Origin: an uncultured Eggerthellaceae bacterium
GTDB lineage: Bacteria; Actinomycetota; Coriobacteriia; Coriobacteriales; Eggerthellaceae
NCBI GenBank assembly: GCA_934668515.1
Contig: CAKUNS010000018.1
Location: 1-36,736 of the forward strand
Reading direction: 5' to 3'
DNA length: 36,736 bases
Shown here: positions 1 to 7,615 of the stretch, one piece after another
How positions within the stretch are numbered: the stretch's first letter is position 1
How the letters are laid out: every line of letters starts with the position of its first letter
Position numbers and translations under genes: made by a program
The notes under the pieces: generated by a model
The model's database searches: none
What the model saw: the letters and a program-made list of their open reading frames with translations, nothing else
Told to the model about the DNA's origin: nothing

Positions 1-1066
1 TGAGCTGGCCGTTATTGGAGTTTCTGACGAGGTACTGCAAGAAGACCTGGCCGTCGAAGTCGGCGGCGTTCTTGTAGTAGACGTTCATGTCGTAGCCGGC
101 ATTAACCATCGACTGGAAGGTATCATCCGTGCTCCAGAACGCGACGTCGATGTTGCACGGCGCGGTCACGTCGACGGGGATGGGGTTCGTGGTGCCGCTA
201 TCGGCTGCCGCGGCAGTGTACTCGTAGTCGTACTGGACCCAGTTCTTATCAGAGTTCTCGTACTGATCGCGATAGTAGGCGAGATACTCGGCGAGTTTCT
301 CGGGGCTTTTCATGGCCTGCGAGAAGATGAAGTTCGAGCCGTCGGAGAACTTTTTCCAGGCGTTGTCGGTGTGGTACTCGCGGGACTGCCACTCCCAGAT
401 GCCGCCCATCATGTTCCTACCGCCCTCAACGCTGCCGAACGACCTGGTGTAGGGCTTGGTGAAGTCGCCGTTCTTGCAGTAGAGGTAGGTCGCGCCGTCG
501 CTGATGAGAATCACGTGCTTGTTCTCGTCCTTAACGGCGGTGTCTGCGTCAAGGATGCTCTTTGCGGCAAGAAGACCGGCGTGCATGTTGGTGCCCGAAC
601 GCACGCTCGAGTTCATGGCGTTTAGGATGTCGTCGTAGCCCGTTGCCACGTCGGTCAGCGGCAGCTGCACGTTGCCCATCTTGTTGAATAGGACCACGCC
701 GACCTTGATGTTGAGGCCGTCAGCTTTGGCCTTCTGGTTGATTTCCTCAAGGAATGCCTTGGCTTGGTTGTAGATGTCCATTTGGGCCGAGGCGCCTGAC
801 TTGTCTAGCACAAACACGACGTTGGCGGGTTCTGCCTCGCGCTGACCGGGGAAGGAGAGAGTGACCTTGGTTTCGAGGTTCTCGTTGAGTGCGGTCGCGG
901 TCTTGGCATTTTGCTGCAATGTTGCAGCTTGATCCGTTGCAGCAGCTACCTCGTCAGCACTGGCTTGGGGGGGGGTAATCACTGATACCCCAAATGCCAA
1001 CGCTGCAACAGCGCAAAGCGCGGCAGTGCGCTTTAAGCCATCGAGCAGTTTTCTTGGATATGACAT
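1..1066 (-). CDS. Secreted VWA-domain surface protein (partial, C-terminus outside window)
   Basis: The minus strand reads as one open frame from ATG at 1066 to the window edge (355 codons, no stop), so the protein is truncated by the window. A Shine-Dalgarno (AAAGGAGG, about 1073-1080) sits upstream. The N-terminus is a Sec signal peptide: positive residues, a hydrophobic stretch around residues 16-32, and a likely cleavage after ASA near residue 37. A von Willebrand type A domain follows. Its first MIDAS segment is VFVLDKSGAS, close to DxSxS but with Ala at the fifth position. The later Thr (SGTNMHAGL) and the Asp strand (VILISDGA) are present. Such domains bind ligands or form pilus tips on Gram-positive surfaces; the lost C-terminus would show whether an LPXTG anchor exists. 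Nine consecutive C (coding strand) fall in the signal-peptide region. Role beyond a surface VWA protein is inference. Confidence 0.85.
   Translation of the reverse strand, partial: MSYPRKLLDGLKRTAALCAVAALAFGVSVITPPQASADEVAAATDQAATLQQNAKTATALNENLETKVTLSFPGQREAEPANVVFVLDKSGASAQMDIYNQAKAFLEEINQKAKADGLNIKVGVVLFNKMGNVQLPLTDVATGYDDILNAMNSSVRSGTNMHAGLLAAKSILDADTAVKDENKHVILISDGATYLYCKNGDFTKPYTRSFGSVEGGRNMMGGIWEWQSREYHTDNAWKKFSDGSNFIFSQAMKSPEKLAEYLAYYRDQYENSDKNWVQYDYEYTAAAADSGTTNPIPVDVTAPCNIDVAFWSTDDTFQSMVNAGYDMNVYYKNAADFDGQVFLQYLVRNSNNGQL
967..975. repeat. 9-bp homopolymer (C on coding strand) in signal peptide region
   Basis: Nine G in a row on the plus strand encode Thr-Pro-Pro in the VWA protein signal-peptide region. 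At this length the frame is open; gain or loss of one base would shift the frame before the mature protein begins. Homopolymers of this length are classical slipped-strand mispairing sites. Confidence 0.9.
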
Positions 1067-1355
1067 GGTGTCCGCCTCCTTTTCTCCCCAATAGAGATGG
1101 GATTGCAAAGTGCAGTCGCGTTTATTGGGAGCTTCGATTGAGATGATTTGCGATTTTTTTAGTATAGACTGCGGGAGGCGTAAGGTATTAGACGTTGTGC
1201 AAAAAATATGTGAATGGTGACAGTATCATAGCTAACTTTCGGTGAATATGTCCTACGGGATCGCACTTGTCGATGAAACTGAGCTTGCGGTGCATCATCG
1301 TGCGGCGATCTGCAGGGGGATCTCGGTAACTTTCCGAAAAATATGACTTAATATA
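1067..1355. other. Intergenic region between VWA gene and tracrRNA
   Basis: No convincing gene. On the minus strand TATACT (1161-1166) could be the -10 box of the VWA gene, but the hexamer 17 bp further upstream (AATACC) is a poor -35. A T-rich run (1154-1160) adjoins it. A 68-codon minus-strand frame here overlaps the tracrRNA terminator and has no family likeness. Confidence 0.5.
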
Positions 1356-1389
1356 TCGAAATAAAGAAAGCCCTCCGAAGAGGGCTTTC
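1356..1389 (-). terminator. Rho-independent terminator of tracrRNA
   Basis: Ten-base-pair stem GAAAGCCCTC (1366-1375) / GAGGGCTTTC (1380-1389) with a CGAA loop (UUCG on the minus strand), followed on the minus strand by TTTATTTC. Confidence 0.9.
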
Positions 1390-1451
1390 AGCAAGTCAAT
1401 GTGTCCCCTACGGGACGCCTGTCCTTAGACAGGTATTTTTGGCCTAGCCGT

Positions 1452-1485
1452 ATTTTGACTCGCAGTGTCGATCCGACTGGTAATC
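1452..1485 (-). repeat. tracrRNA anti-repeat
   Basis: On the plus strand this segment matches repeat positions 2-32 except around a 2-versus-4-nt bulge and two substitutions (G/A and T/C). Both substitutions become G-U or A-U wobble-compatible pairs in the crRNA:tracrRNA duplex. This orientation means the guide RNA is transcribed on the plus strand. Confidence 0.93.
1455..1484 (+). promoter_or_regulatory. Candidate cas9 promoter embedded in the anti-repeat
   Basis: TTGACT (1455-1460), an 18-bp spacer and GGTAAT (1479-1484) resemble a sigma-70-type promoter (5/6 and 4/6) reading into cas9. It lies entirely inside the tracrRNA anti-repeat. It would start a transcript at about 1491, compatible with the GTG start at 1526 and leaving the ATG at 1493 almost leaderless. 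This is a pattern match only. Confidence 0.35.
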
Positions 1486-1525
1486 GGAGACGATGTCACT
1501 GTATCACAACCGAAAGGGGAACAGC

Positions 1526-4500
1526 GTGAATTTGCGTAACTTCAAAGGCACGTATAGCATCGGCCTTGATATGGGAACGGGGTCTGTTGGTTGGGCAGTG
1601 ACTGACGAAAGCGGTCGACTTCTTCATTTTAAGAAGCAGCCAACGTGGGGTAGTCGCTTATTCGACGGGGCGCAGACTGCGGCTGCGGCGCGTGCACCTC
1701 GTGGGCAACGTAGGCGATACATTCGCCGTCGTTGGCGCCTTGACCTTCTGCAGGGCTTGATGCAGGAGGAGATCAATTGTGCAGATCCGGATTTCTTCAT
1801 TCGTCTTCGTCAATCGAGGCTGGTGAAGACAGATCCCGCTAAAACAACGTCCAATTATCGTTGGCCGCTGTTCAACGATGACGATTTCACTGAAGTTGAC
1901 TATTACGATCGGTTTCCAACCATCTATCATCTGCGGAAATGGTTGATGGAAACCGATGAGCAAGCCGATATTCGTCTTATTTACTTGGCGTTTCACAACA
2001 TCGTCAAGCATAGGGGCAACTTCCTGCGTGTGGGTCAGAAGCTGTCCGCCAAGAACGCCAAGCCCGACGTTGCTGTGGCGGATTTTTGCGATGCTCTCAG
2101 GAGCTGGTGTGATGGCCAAGAGGGTGAGTGCGGTTCGCTCAAAAAGGCCGACATCCTTGCCGCGCTCACCGAAAGTGGGCTGCGTCCGTCCGATCGTTCG
2201 ACTGAAATTGCTGGTTTGTTGCCCGTTTCGTTTGCCGACGGTGATAGCGCGGCCGATAAAAAGTTGAGAAACGCTCTTGCTAAGGCGATGGTGGGACTGA
2301 AAGTCGAGTTCAAAGATATATTTGGCGAACTTGCTACTGAGACCGCGAAGGTGTCACTTTCTCAGGATGATGAGGTTGAAGCCCTGCTTGATGCATGTCC
2401 TGATGATGGAAAAGAGCTATTCGAGGCCCTTCAAAAAGTGTACTCGGCATTCGTTCTTCAAGGCCTACTGTCTTATGCGCCGGGTGAAACCATTTCTGCG
2501 AACATGGTTGCAAAGTACGATCAGTATGCCAGCGATCTGAAAACGCTCAAGGCTTTGGTTCGCGAATACGCCGCTGGTTCCTATGATGTCTTCTTCCGCG
2601 GGCCGCTGTACGAAGATGAAAGCGGCTATGACCAGTTTAAGGTTAAGGGTTACACGCGCTACAATCTTGGAAAAACGGCATACGACGACTTCGCCAAAGA
2701 GGTTAAGGGACTGCTTTCTGGCACTGGAGCCGAGAGCGATGAGCGCTATGCGACGATGATCCAGTCTTTCGAGACGCAACGCTTTCTCCGTCGTTTGAAG
2801 ACAAGTGATAATGGCAGCATTTGCTATCAGCTGCATCTTGAGGAGATGGAAGCGATTATTGACAACCAGTCCCGCTTCTATCCGATGTTCGCCAGTGAAA
2901 AAGATAAGCTCTTGTCGCTTGTTGAATTTCGCATTCCTTACTATGTCGGGCCTCTGACCAAGCGCAATGCGCGTAAGGATGCGCATGGCAATTTACGTTT
3001 CGCTTGGTCTGAGCGCAAGCCCGGAACCGACGACGTTGCAATTACGCCGTGGAACTGGGAGAGCGTAATAGACAAAGGCAAAAGCGCTGAAAAATTCATC
3101 AAACGTATGACGGGAATCTGCACGTATCTTCAAGGCGAAGATGTCCTGCCGAAGTCGTCGCTTCTTTACGAGGAGTTTTGCTTCCTAAACGAGCTTAATG
3201 GAATGCGGTACACGCTTGACGGAGACAAAGACCACCGATTCGACGCCGCCCAGCGTCAGGAAATTGTAGAGGAGTTTCGCAAGAAACCGGGCCGTGTCAC
3301 GAACGCAAAAATCCAAAAGTGGCTTGCGGCCAACGGATATGGTTCCTCCGCGACGGTCAAAGGCGGCCAAAACGAATCCGGTATGGAATCGAAGTTCGCT
3401 TCGTATTCGTTCTTCGCGAATGAGATTTTCGGAACAGGTGAAATTCTTGATGGCGACCGTTCTATGGTCGAAGATGTCATTTTTTGGAGCACCTTGTTCG
3501 AGGATCGCTCTATTTTGAAAGAGAGGCTGGAAGAGACATACGGCGTTGCGGGCGAGGGTCGCTTGAACGCGGATCAAATCAAGAAGATTTGCAAGAAGCG
3601 GTTTGTTGGCTGGGGCCGTTTGTCTAAGACGTTATTGACGGAAATCGAAGTGGATACGCAGCTTGGCAAAATGTCGATTATGGACGTGCTGCGTGAGGGT
3701 GATCCGAATGCCGACTCGAGGCGCGGTCGCTCCATGGTGCTGATGGAGATTTTGCACGACGATGATCTGGGATTTCAAAAGGAAATTGACGCGTTCAATC
3801 GTGCTTATTTCGCCGAGGTAGGCAACGAGCTCGGAGTTAACGATCTCCCCGGCTCTCCCGCGATTCGTCGTAGCCTGAACCAAGCGATTCGTATCGTTGA
3901 CGAGATAGTAGATATTGTCGGACATGCACCTGCGATTATTTTCATTGAGGTTACGCGAGATGAGGAACGTGATAAAAAGGGCCACCGCACTAAACGCCGC
4001 TATGACCAGCTGAAAGAGGCGCTTTCGGCATTTAAGAAGGATGACCCCCAAATCTGGAAAGAAATACAGAATGTTAGCGCGGGTGATTTGGACGAGCGGC
4101 TTACCCTGTATTTTATGCAGAGTGGTAAATGCCTGTACTCGGGAACGCCTATCGACATCAATCAGCTTTTTAATACAGGGTTGTATGAGGTTGATCACAT
4201 CCTACCGCGTTCTTACATCAAAGATGACAGCCTTGAGAACAAAGCGCTTGTATTACGTGAGTTTAATCAGCGCAAAACCGACTCGATGTTGCTCGACAAT
4301 GTCATTCGTGCGAAGATGGCCGGCTTCTGGAAAACGCTTCTTGATGCGAAACTGATTGGCGAGAAGAAGTACAACAACCTTATGCGCTCCGCTGTAAGCG
4401 AGAATGCAATGCGTGGATTCATTGCGCGCCAGTTGATTGAGACGAGCCAGATGGTGAAGTTGACGCAGTCATTGCTTTCCACGAAGTACTCCGACACCAA

Positions 4501-5683
4501 AATCACTCCCGTGAAAGCCAGCATGTCTCACAACCTGCGTGAAGCGGCCGGGTTGGTGAAGTGCCGTGAGGCGAATGACTTTCATCACGCTCACGACGCA
4601 TTCTTGGCTTGCAGGGTTGGTTTGTTCGTACGTCAGTGGTATCCGGATATGTACGATCAGCCCATTCGTTATACGCGCGCAATGAAGAAGTATGTCAAGG
4701 AGCAAGCGGAGGAGTTTGCAAAGAGTCGTTGTATGCCTGGCTCGAGCGGTTTCGTTGTTGGCCGCTTTATGAGTTCTTTCGTTGACGCGGATACCGGTGA
4801 GCTTTGGGAAGGATCCGAAGAGGTCGAGGGCATTCGCTGCGCATTGAATTATCGCCAGTGCTATATCTCTCGCATGCCCACTGAAGACTCGGGCGCGTTT
4901 TGGGATGCAACCATCTATTCGCCGCGCGATCCCAAGATGGGTGGGAAACTGTCGCTGAGCTTAAAAAAGAGCTTGGGTGTCGAATTGTACGGAGCCTATT
5001 CGAGGCAGCAGTTTGCATATTTCTTTATTTATGAAGCTCGCGACAGAAAAGGGGCTGCAACGTTTCGCTTCTCTCAGGTCCCGGTTTGGCTAGCGTCGCG
5101 CATTTTGAGCAGCAAAGGTTCTCTGGAAGAGTACGCTCGCAATCTCGCTAGCTCTGAGGGTCTTGAATTCGTCCGCATTCAGCGTTCGAAGATCCTGAAG
5201 AAGCAGCTATTGGAAATCGACGGAGAGAGGTTTTTGCTTACCGGCAAAAAGGAAATGAGAAATGCTGCGGAGGTCGCTCTTTCCAGTGATGAAGTTGCCC
5301 TTCTACAAAAATATGTATTGGAGAAAAAGGGAGAGAGATACGATGGACCGACTCCCGAGGGGAATTCGGATGATGTGATGCGCAGCTTAGAGAAGCATAC
5401 TCGTTTTGCGGGAAAGCTGCTGAAGCTGATAGACATCAGCTCTGTGCGCAAAGCCTCTGGATTGCTTGACGAAAGCGAGCGTCTAGAGGTCTGTGTGCGC
5501 ATTCTCGCGTTGATTAATGCTTCGGCAAATATGGTTGACCTGTCGTCTGCTGGCGGGTCGAAGTATTCGGGTTGTTTGAAGTTTAGCTTTAACAAATTGC
5601 TTAATGACCCTGCTATTGATTTTTGCATTATCGATCAGTCGGTAACGGGCATGTTTGAGCGGAGGACGCGAGTTGGCCTTTAG
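1526..5683 (+). CDS. cas9: CRISPR-associated endonuclease Cas9, type II-A
   Basis: RNA-guided double-strand DNA nuclease. All catalytic parts are readable (numbered from GTG 1526): RuvC-I YSIGLDMGTGSVGWAV with D15; the Arg-rich bridge helix at about 57-80; RuvC-II IIFIEVTRDE with E808; HNH YEVDHILPRSYIKDDS with H891; RuvC-III HHAHDAFL with H1021 and D1024; and a C-terminal PAM-interacting region. The length (1385 aa) fits the subtype II-A enzymes (SpCas9 1368). Start choice: GTG at 1526 has AAAGGGG (1513-1519) 6 nt upstream, and its product begins 8 residues before the RuvC-I strand. The in-frame ATG at 1493 has only GGAG 3 nt away and would add 11 residues. The gene heads the cas9-cas1-cas2-csn2 operon and overlaps cas1. 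No inactivating change was seen. Confidence 0.97.
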   Translation: MNLRNFKGTYSIGLDMGTGSVGWAVTDESGRLLHFKKQPTWGSRLFDGAQTAAAARAPRGQRRRYIRRRWRLDLLQGLMQEEINCADPDFFIRLRQSRLVKTDPAKTTSNYRWPLFNDDDFTEVDYYDRFPTIYHLRKWLMETDEQADIRLIYLAFHNIVKHRGNFLRVGQKLSAKNAKPDVAVADFCDALRSWCDGQEGECGSLKKADILAALTESGLRPSDRSTEIAGLLPVSFADGDSAADKKLRNALAKAMVGLKVEFKDIFGELATETAKVSLSQDDEVEALLDACPDDGKELFEALQKVYSAFVLQGLLSYAPGETISANMVAKYDQYASDLKTLKALVREYAAGSYDVFFRGPLYEDESGYDQFKVKGYTRYNLGKTAYDDFAKEVKGLLSGTGAESDERYATMIQSFETQRFLRRLKTSDNGSICYQLHLEEMEAIIDNQSRFYPMFASEKDKLLSLVEFRIPYYVGPLTKRNARKDAHGNLRFAWSERKPGTDDVAITPWNWESVIDKGKSAEKFIKRMTGICTYLQGEDVLPKSSLLYEEFCFLNELNGMRYTLDGDKDHRFDAAQRQEIVEEFRKKPGRVTNAKIQKWLAANGYGSSATVKGGQNESGMESKFASYSFFANEIFGTGEILDGDRSMVEDVIFWSTLFEDRSILKERLEETYGVAGEGRLNADQIKKICKKRFVGWGRLSKTLLTEIEVDTQLGKMSIMDVLREGDPNADSRRGRSMVLMEILHDDDLGFQKEIDAFNRAYFAEVGNELGVNDLPGSPAIRRSLNQAIRIVDEIVDIVGHAPAIIFIEVTRDEERDKKGHRTKRRYDQLKEALSAFKKDDPQIWKEIQNVSAGDLDERLTLYFMQSGKCLYSGTPIDINQLFNTGLYEVDHILPRSYIKDDSLENKALVLREFNQRKTDSMLLDNVIRAKMAGFWKTLLDAKLIGEKKYNNLMRSAVSENAMRGFIARQLIETSQMVKLTQSLLSTKYSDTKITPVKASMSHNLREAAGLVKCREANDFHHAHDAFLACRVGLFVRQWYPDMYDQPIRYTRAMKKYVKEQAEEFAKSRCMPGSSGFVVGRFMSSFVDADTGELWEGSEEVEGIRCALNYRQCYISRMPTEDSGAFWDATIYSPRDPKMGGKLSLSLKKSLGVELYGAYSRQQFAYFFIYEARDRKGAATFRFSQVPVWLASRILSSKGSLEEYARNLASSEGLEFVRIQRSKILKKQLLEIDGERFLLTGKKEMRNAAEVALSSDEVALLQKYVLEKKGERYDGPTPEGNSDDVMRSLEKHTRFAGKLLKLIDISSVRKASGLLDESERLEVCVRILALINASANMVDLSSAGGSKYSGCLKFSFNKLLNDPAIDFCIIDQSVTGMFERRTRVGL

Positions 5684-6551
5684 AAGCGTCGTTATCGCTA
5701 GCCCCTGCAAGCTTTCCTACAAGGGAGGCTATTTGGTGGTGCGTAAGGAGGATGATACGACGAAGGTTCACCTATCAGAGGTTTCGTCTATCGTCCTTCA
5801 GACGAACCAGGTGTATATAAGCGCTTATTTGCTTTCCGAGCTCGCTAAGGAGAAGATATCGTTTGTGGTAGCTGACGAGAAATGCAGTCCTATTGGTCAC
5901 TATCTACCATTGTACGGCTCTCATAACACAAGTAAAAGACTCGCAGAACAGCTTGAATGGGGCGAGCCGATCAAAAAACGGGTCTGGCAGCGTGTGGTGA
6001 AGGATAAAATCGCTCACCAGGGTATGATCCTCAATGCTAGGGCACGTGAAGCCGAAGGGGAAGTACTTCTCGGTCTCGTTTCTGATGTTCGGTCTGGTGA
6101 TACCACGAACCGCGAAGCCAGCGCTGCTCGTATATATTTTCAAGCTTTGTTTGGTCCAGGTTTTTCGCGTGATGACGATATGCCTGTGAATGCTGCCTTA
6201 AATTACGGTTACAGCATTTTGCTTTCCGCGGTAAGTCGCGAAATTGTATCTCGTGGTTATTTGACCCAATGTGGAATTTGCCACCGAAACGAATACAACC
6301 AGTTCAACTTAAGCTGCGACTTGATGGAGCCATTCAGACCTATTGTCGATAGGCTGGTCTTCGACAACATAGAGGATTCGTTTGAAAAAGAAGATAGGTA
6401 TCTTCTAGTAGACATGCTTAATCAATCAGTTTCCTATCGCGGTGGCATGTATCGAATCGGATCGGTTATCGGACTTTACGTTCAAGATTGTTTTGCGGCC
6501 CTAAACAGAAGGCTGTCAATTGACGAGATCGAACCCTTCGATGTCCTATGA
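5673..6551 (+). CDS. cas1: CRISPR integrase Cas1 (type II)
   Basis: Metal-dependent integrase that, with Cas2, inserts new spacers at the leader end. The preferred start is TTG at 5673: GGAGG (5661-5665) lies 7 nt upstream, and the protein then begins MAFRSVVIASPCKLSYK, aligning with the start of S. pyogenes Cas1. An upstream TTG at 5655 in the same frame lacks a ribosome site. The product is 292 aa, the usual type II length. The acidic and His metal ligands sit in recognisable contexts: NREASAARIYF, CHRNEYNQFNLSCDLMEPFRP. The start overlaps the cas9 end by 11 nt and the stop overlaps the region upstream of cas2, indicating translational coupling. All residues expected for activity appear intact. 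Confidence 0.95.
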   Translation: MAFRSVVIASPCKLSYKGGYLVVRKEDDTTKVHLSEVSSIVLQTNQVYISAYLLSELAKEKISFVVADEKCSPIGHYLPLYGSHNTSKRLAEQLEWGEPIKKRVWQRVVKDKIAHQGMILNARAREAEGEVLLGLVSDVRSGDTTNREASAARIYFQALFGPGFSRDDDMPVNAALNYGYSILLSAVSREIVSRGYLTQCGICHRNEYNQFNLSCDLMEPFRPIVDRLVFDNIEDSFEKEDRYLLVDMLNQSVSYRGGMYRIGSVIGLYVQDCFAALNRRLSIDEIEPFDVL

Positions 6552-6574
6552 GTGAGTCAAGGAGGGTTCGGTAT

Positions 6575-6883
6575 ATGAGATTAGTACTGTTCTTTGATCT
6601 TCCGGTTGATACGGCTAAAAACCGGCGGGATTATCGTCTATTTAGAAAGTTCTTGCTTAAGGACGGGTATCTCCCCCTCCAGGAGTCGGTTTATTCAAAG
6701 CTTGTTGTCAACGATGCTGCAGCAGGTGGGGCTATAACTCGCGTGAGGAAGAACAGGCCGCCTGCGGGACTCGTTCAGATTCTTAAGGTCACGGAGAGTC
6801 AATTCGCAACGATGGAGTACATTACCGGGACTCGGGTGGAGCATGATGAGGTTGACTCCATGGAAGAACTACTGGTGCTATGA
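6575..6883 (+). CDS. cas2: CRISPR-associated protein Cas2 (type II)
   Basis: Small ferredoxin-fold protein bridging two Cas1 dimers in the spacer-integration complex. The chosen ATG (6575) has AAGGAGG (6559-6565) 9 nt upstream and gives MRLVLFFDLPVDT, the typical Cas2 first strand with its conserved Asp. The in-frame ATG at 6548, which overlaps the cas1 stop as ATGA, would add nine residues and lacks a ribosome site. The 102 aa, the FRKFLLKDGY helix and the LQESVYSKL strand fit subtype II-A Cas2. The stop overlaps the csn2 start (ATGA). Confidence 0.95.
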   Translation: MRLVLFFDLPVDTAKNRRDYRLFRKFLLKDGYLPLQESVYSKLVVNDAAAGGAITRVRKNRPPAGLVQILKVTESQFATMEYITGTRVEHDEVDSMEELLVL

Positions 6884-7560
6884 GATTAGCATTTGATGGA
6901 CTCGAGGGCGCTGTTGATTTCTTGCCTGGTTACGTCTCGGTTTTGCAGATTGAGAATGGCTCACTATTTGCAAGAATCGCTAGGTCACTCGATTCGCTTG
7001 AGGGACGTTTTGCGATAGAACCATACACTGTTTGGGATGGCGATCGAGAGGAAAAGCCCTCCTCGGTGCTTATGATGGTTTCCGATCCATTGCATTTGCC
7101 TTGGGTCGATCGCTCTCTTATCGGAGAAGTTTTCAAGAGAATAGAACGTGAGTTTCTTGAAGACGAAGAGCTTCGACGCGTGGTCGAGAAGCTCGATTCT
7201 TCGTTGGCCGAGAGGTTGATGGAGCTCGGGTTTGGAATGAATTCAGACTACAGGTTCGGATTAGAATGGGATCTGAAGCGTTATTTGAAGTTTCGCGGAT
7301 TCGGCGTCGGTGAAAGGTCTGACGCGTCGTTCCTTGATAACTTAATCAATTTCTTATCTTTAGCTCTTGACGCAGGTTGTGATAAAGTCATTGTATTCGT
7401 GAACCTTAAATCTTTTTTGACGAAAGACGAGGTCAAAAAGCTATATGACTACGTTTTTTATTCAAAGTTGAAAGTGATGCTGCTTGAAAACGCGCCGGAT
7501 GCCAACAAGTATGAATACGAGCGTAAAACAGTAGTTGACCTGCTGTTTCTTGAGCATTGA
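6880..7560 (+). CDS. csn2: Csn2, type II-A adaptation protein
   Basis: Csn2 forms a tetrameric ring that holds double-stranded DNA ends and is needed for spacer acquisition in type II-A systems. The 226-aa product matches the short Csn2 class in length and landmarks: an N-terminal strand-rich part (GYVSVLQIENGSLFARI), a central helical arm, and the C-terminal segment VIVFVNLKSFLTKDEV, which closely follows the S. pyogenes LLVFVNSGAFLTKDEV. A late MLLEN strand also agrees. Its presence, with this gene order, assigns the locus to subtype II-A rather than II-C. It overlaps cas2 by 4 nt and ends 55 bp before the first repeat. Confidence 0.93.
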   Translation: MRLAFDGLEGAVDFLPGYVSVLQIENGSLFARIARSLDSLEGRFAIEPYTVWDGDREEKPSSVLMMVSDPLHLPWVDRSLIGEVFKRIEREFLEDEELRRVVEKLDSSLAERLMELGFGMNSDYRFGLEWDLKRYLKFRGFGVGERSDASFLDNLINFLSLALDAGCDKVIVFVNLKSFLTKDEVKKLYDYVFYSKLKVMLLENAPDANKYEYERKTVVDLLFLEH

Positions 7561-7615
7561 TTCGTTATAAGGTCAGATCGGCCGTCCTACTCGCAGTGGG
7601 GATTTTGCTTCAATG
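7561..7615 (+). promoter_or_regulatory. CRISPR leader
   Basis: This short segment between the csn2 stop and the first repeat holds TATAAG (7566-7571), a plausible -10 box for the array. TTGACC at 7535-7540 is too far for a normal -35. Being upstream of perfect repeats and opposite the degenerate one marks this as the leader end, where Cas1-Cas2-Csn2 would insert spacers. Confidence 0.7.

Larger units (their letters stand above)
1356..1489 (-). ncRNA. tracrRNA of the type II-A CRISPR system
   Basis: Read on the minus strand, this stretch has all the parts of a tracrRNA. First comes an anti-repeat (1485 down to 1452) that pairs with the 5' part of the CRISPR repeat: a lower stem of CAAAA with TTTTG, a bulge (GAGT against GA), then a long upper stem of about 23 bp with two G-U-compatible differences. 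Next is a nexus-like GGCUAGGCC hairpin directly after AAAAUAC, strikingly like the S. pyogenes AAAAUAAGGCUAGUCC. Two further stems follow, CCTGTC/GACAGG (1418-1433) and GTCCC/GGGAC (1403-1416), then a Rho-independent terminator. The predicted RNA is roughly 130 nt. The 5' end is inferred; a minus-strand extended -10 (TGA + TACAGT, about 1497-1505) inside the beginning of cas9 would start it near 1490. Confidence 0.9.

Noticed and set aside
1188..1394. 68-codon minus-strand frame upstream of cas9
   Set aside because: It begins inside the tracrRNA terminator, has no ribosome site and no family likeness.
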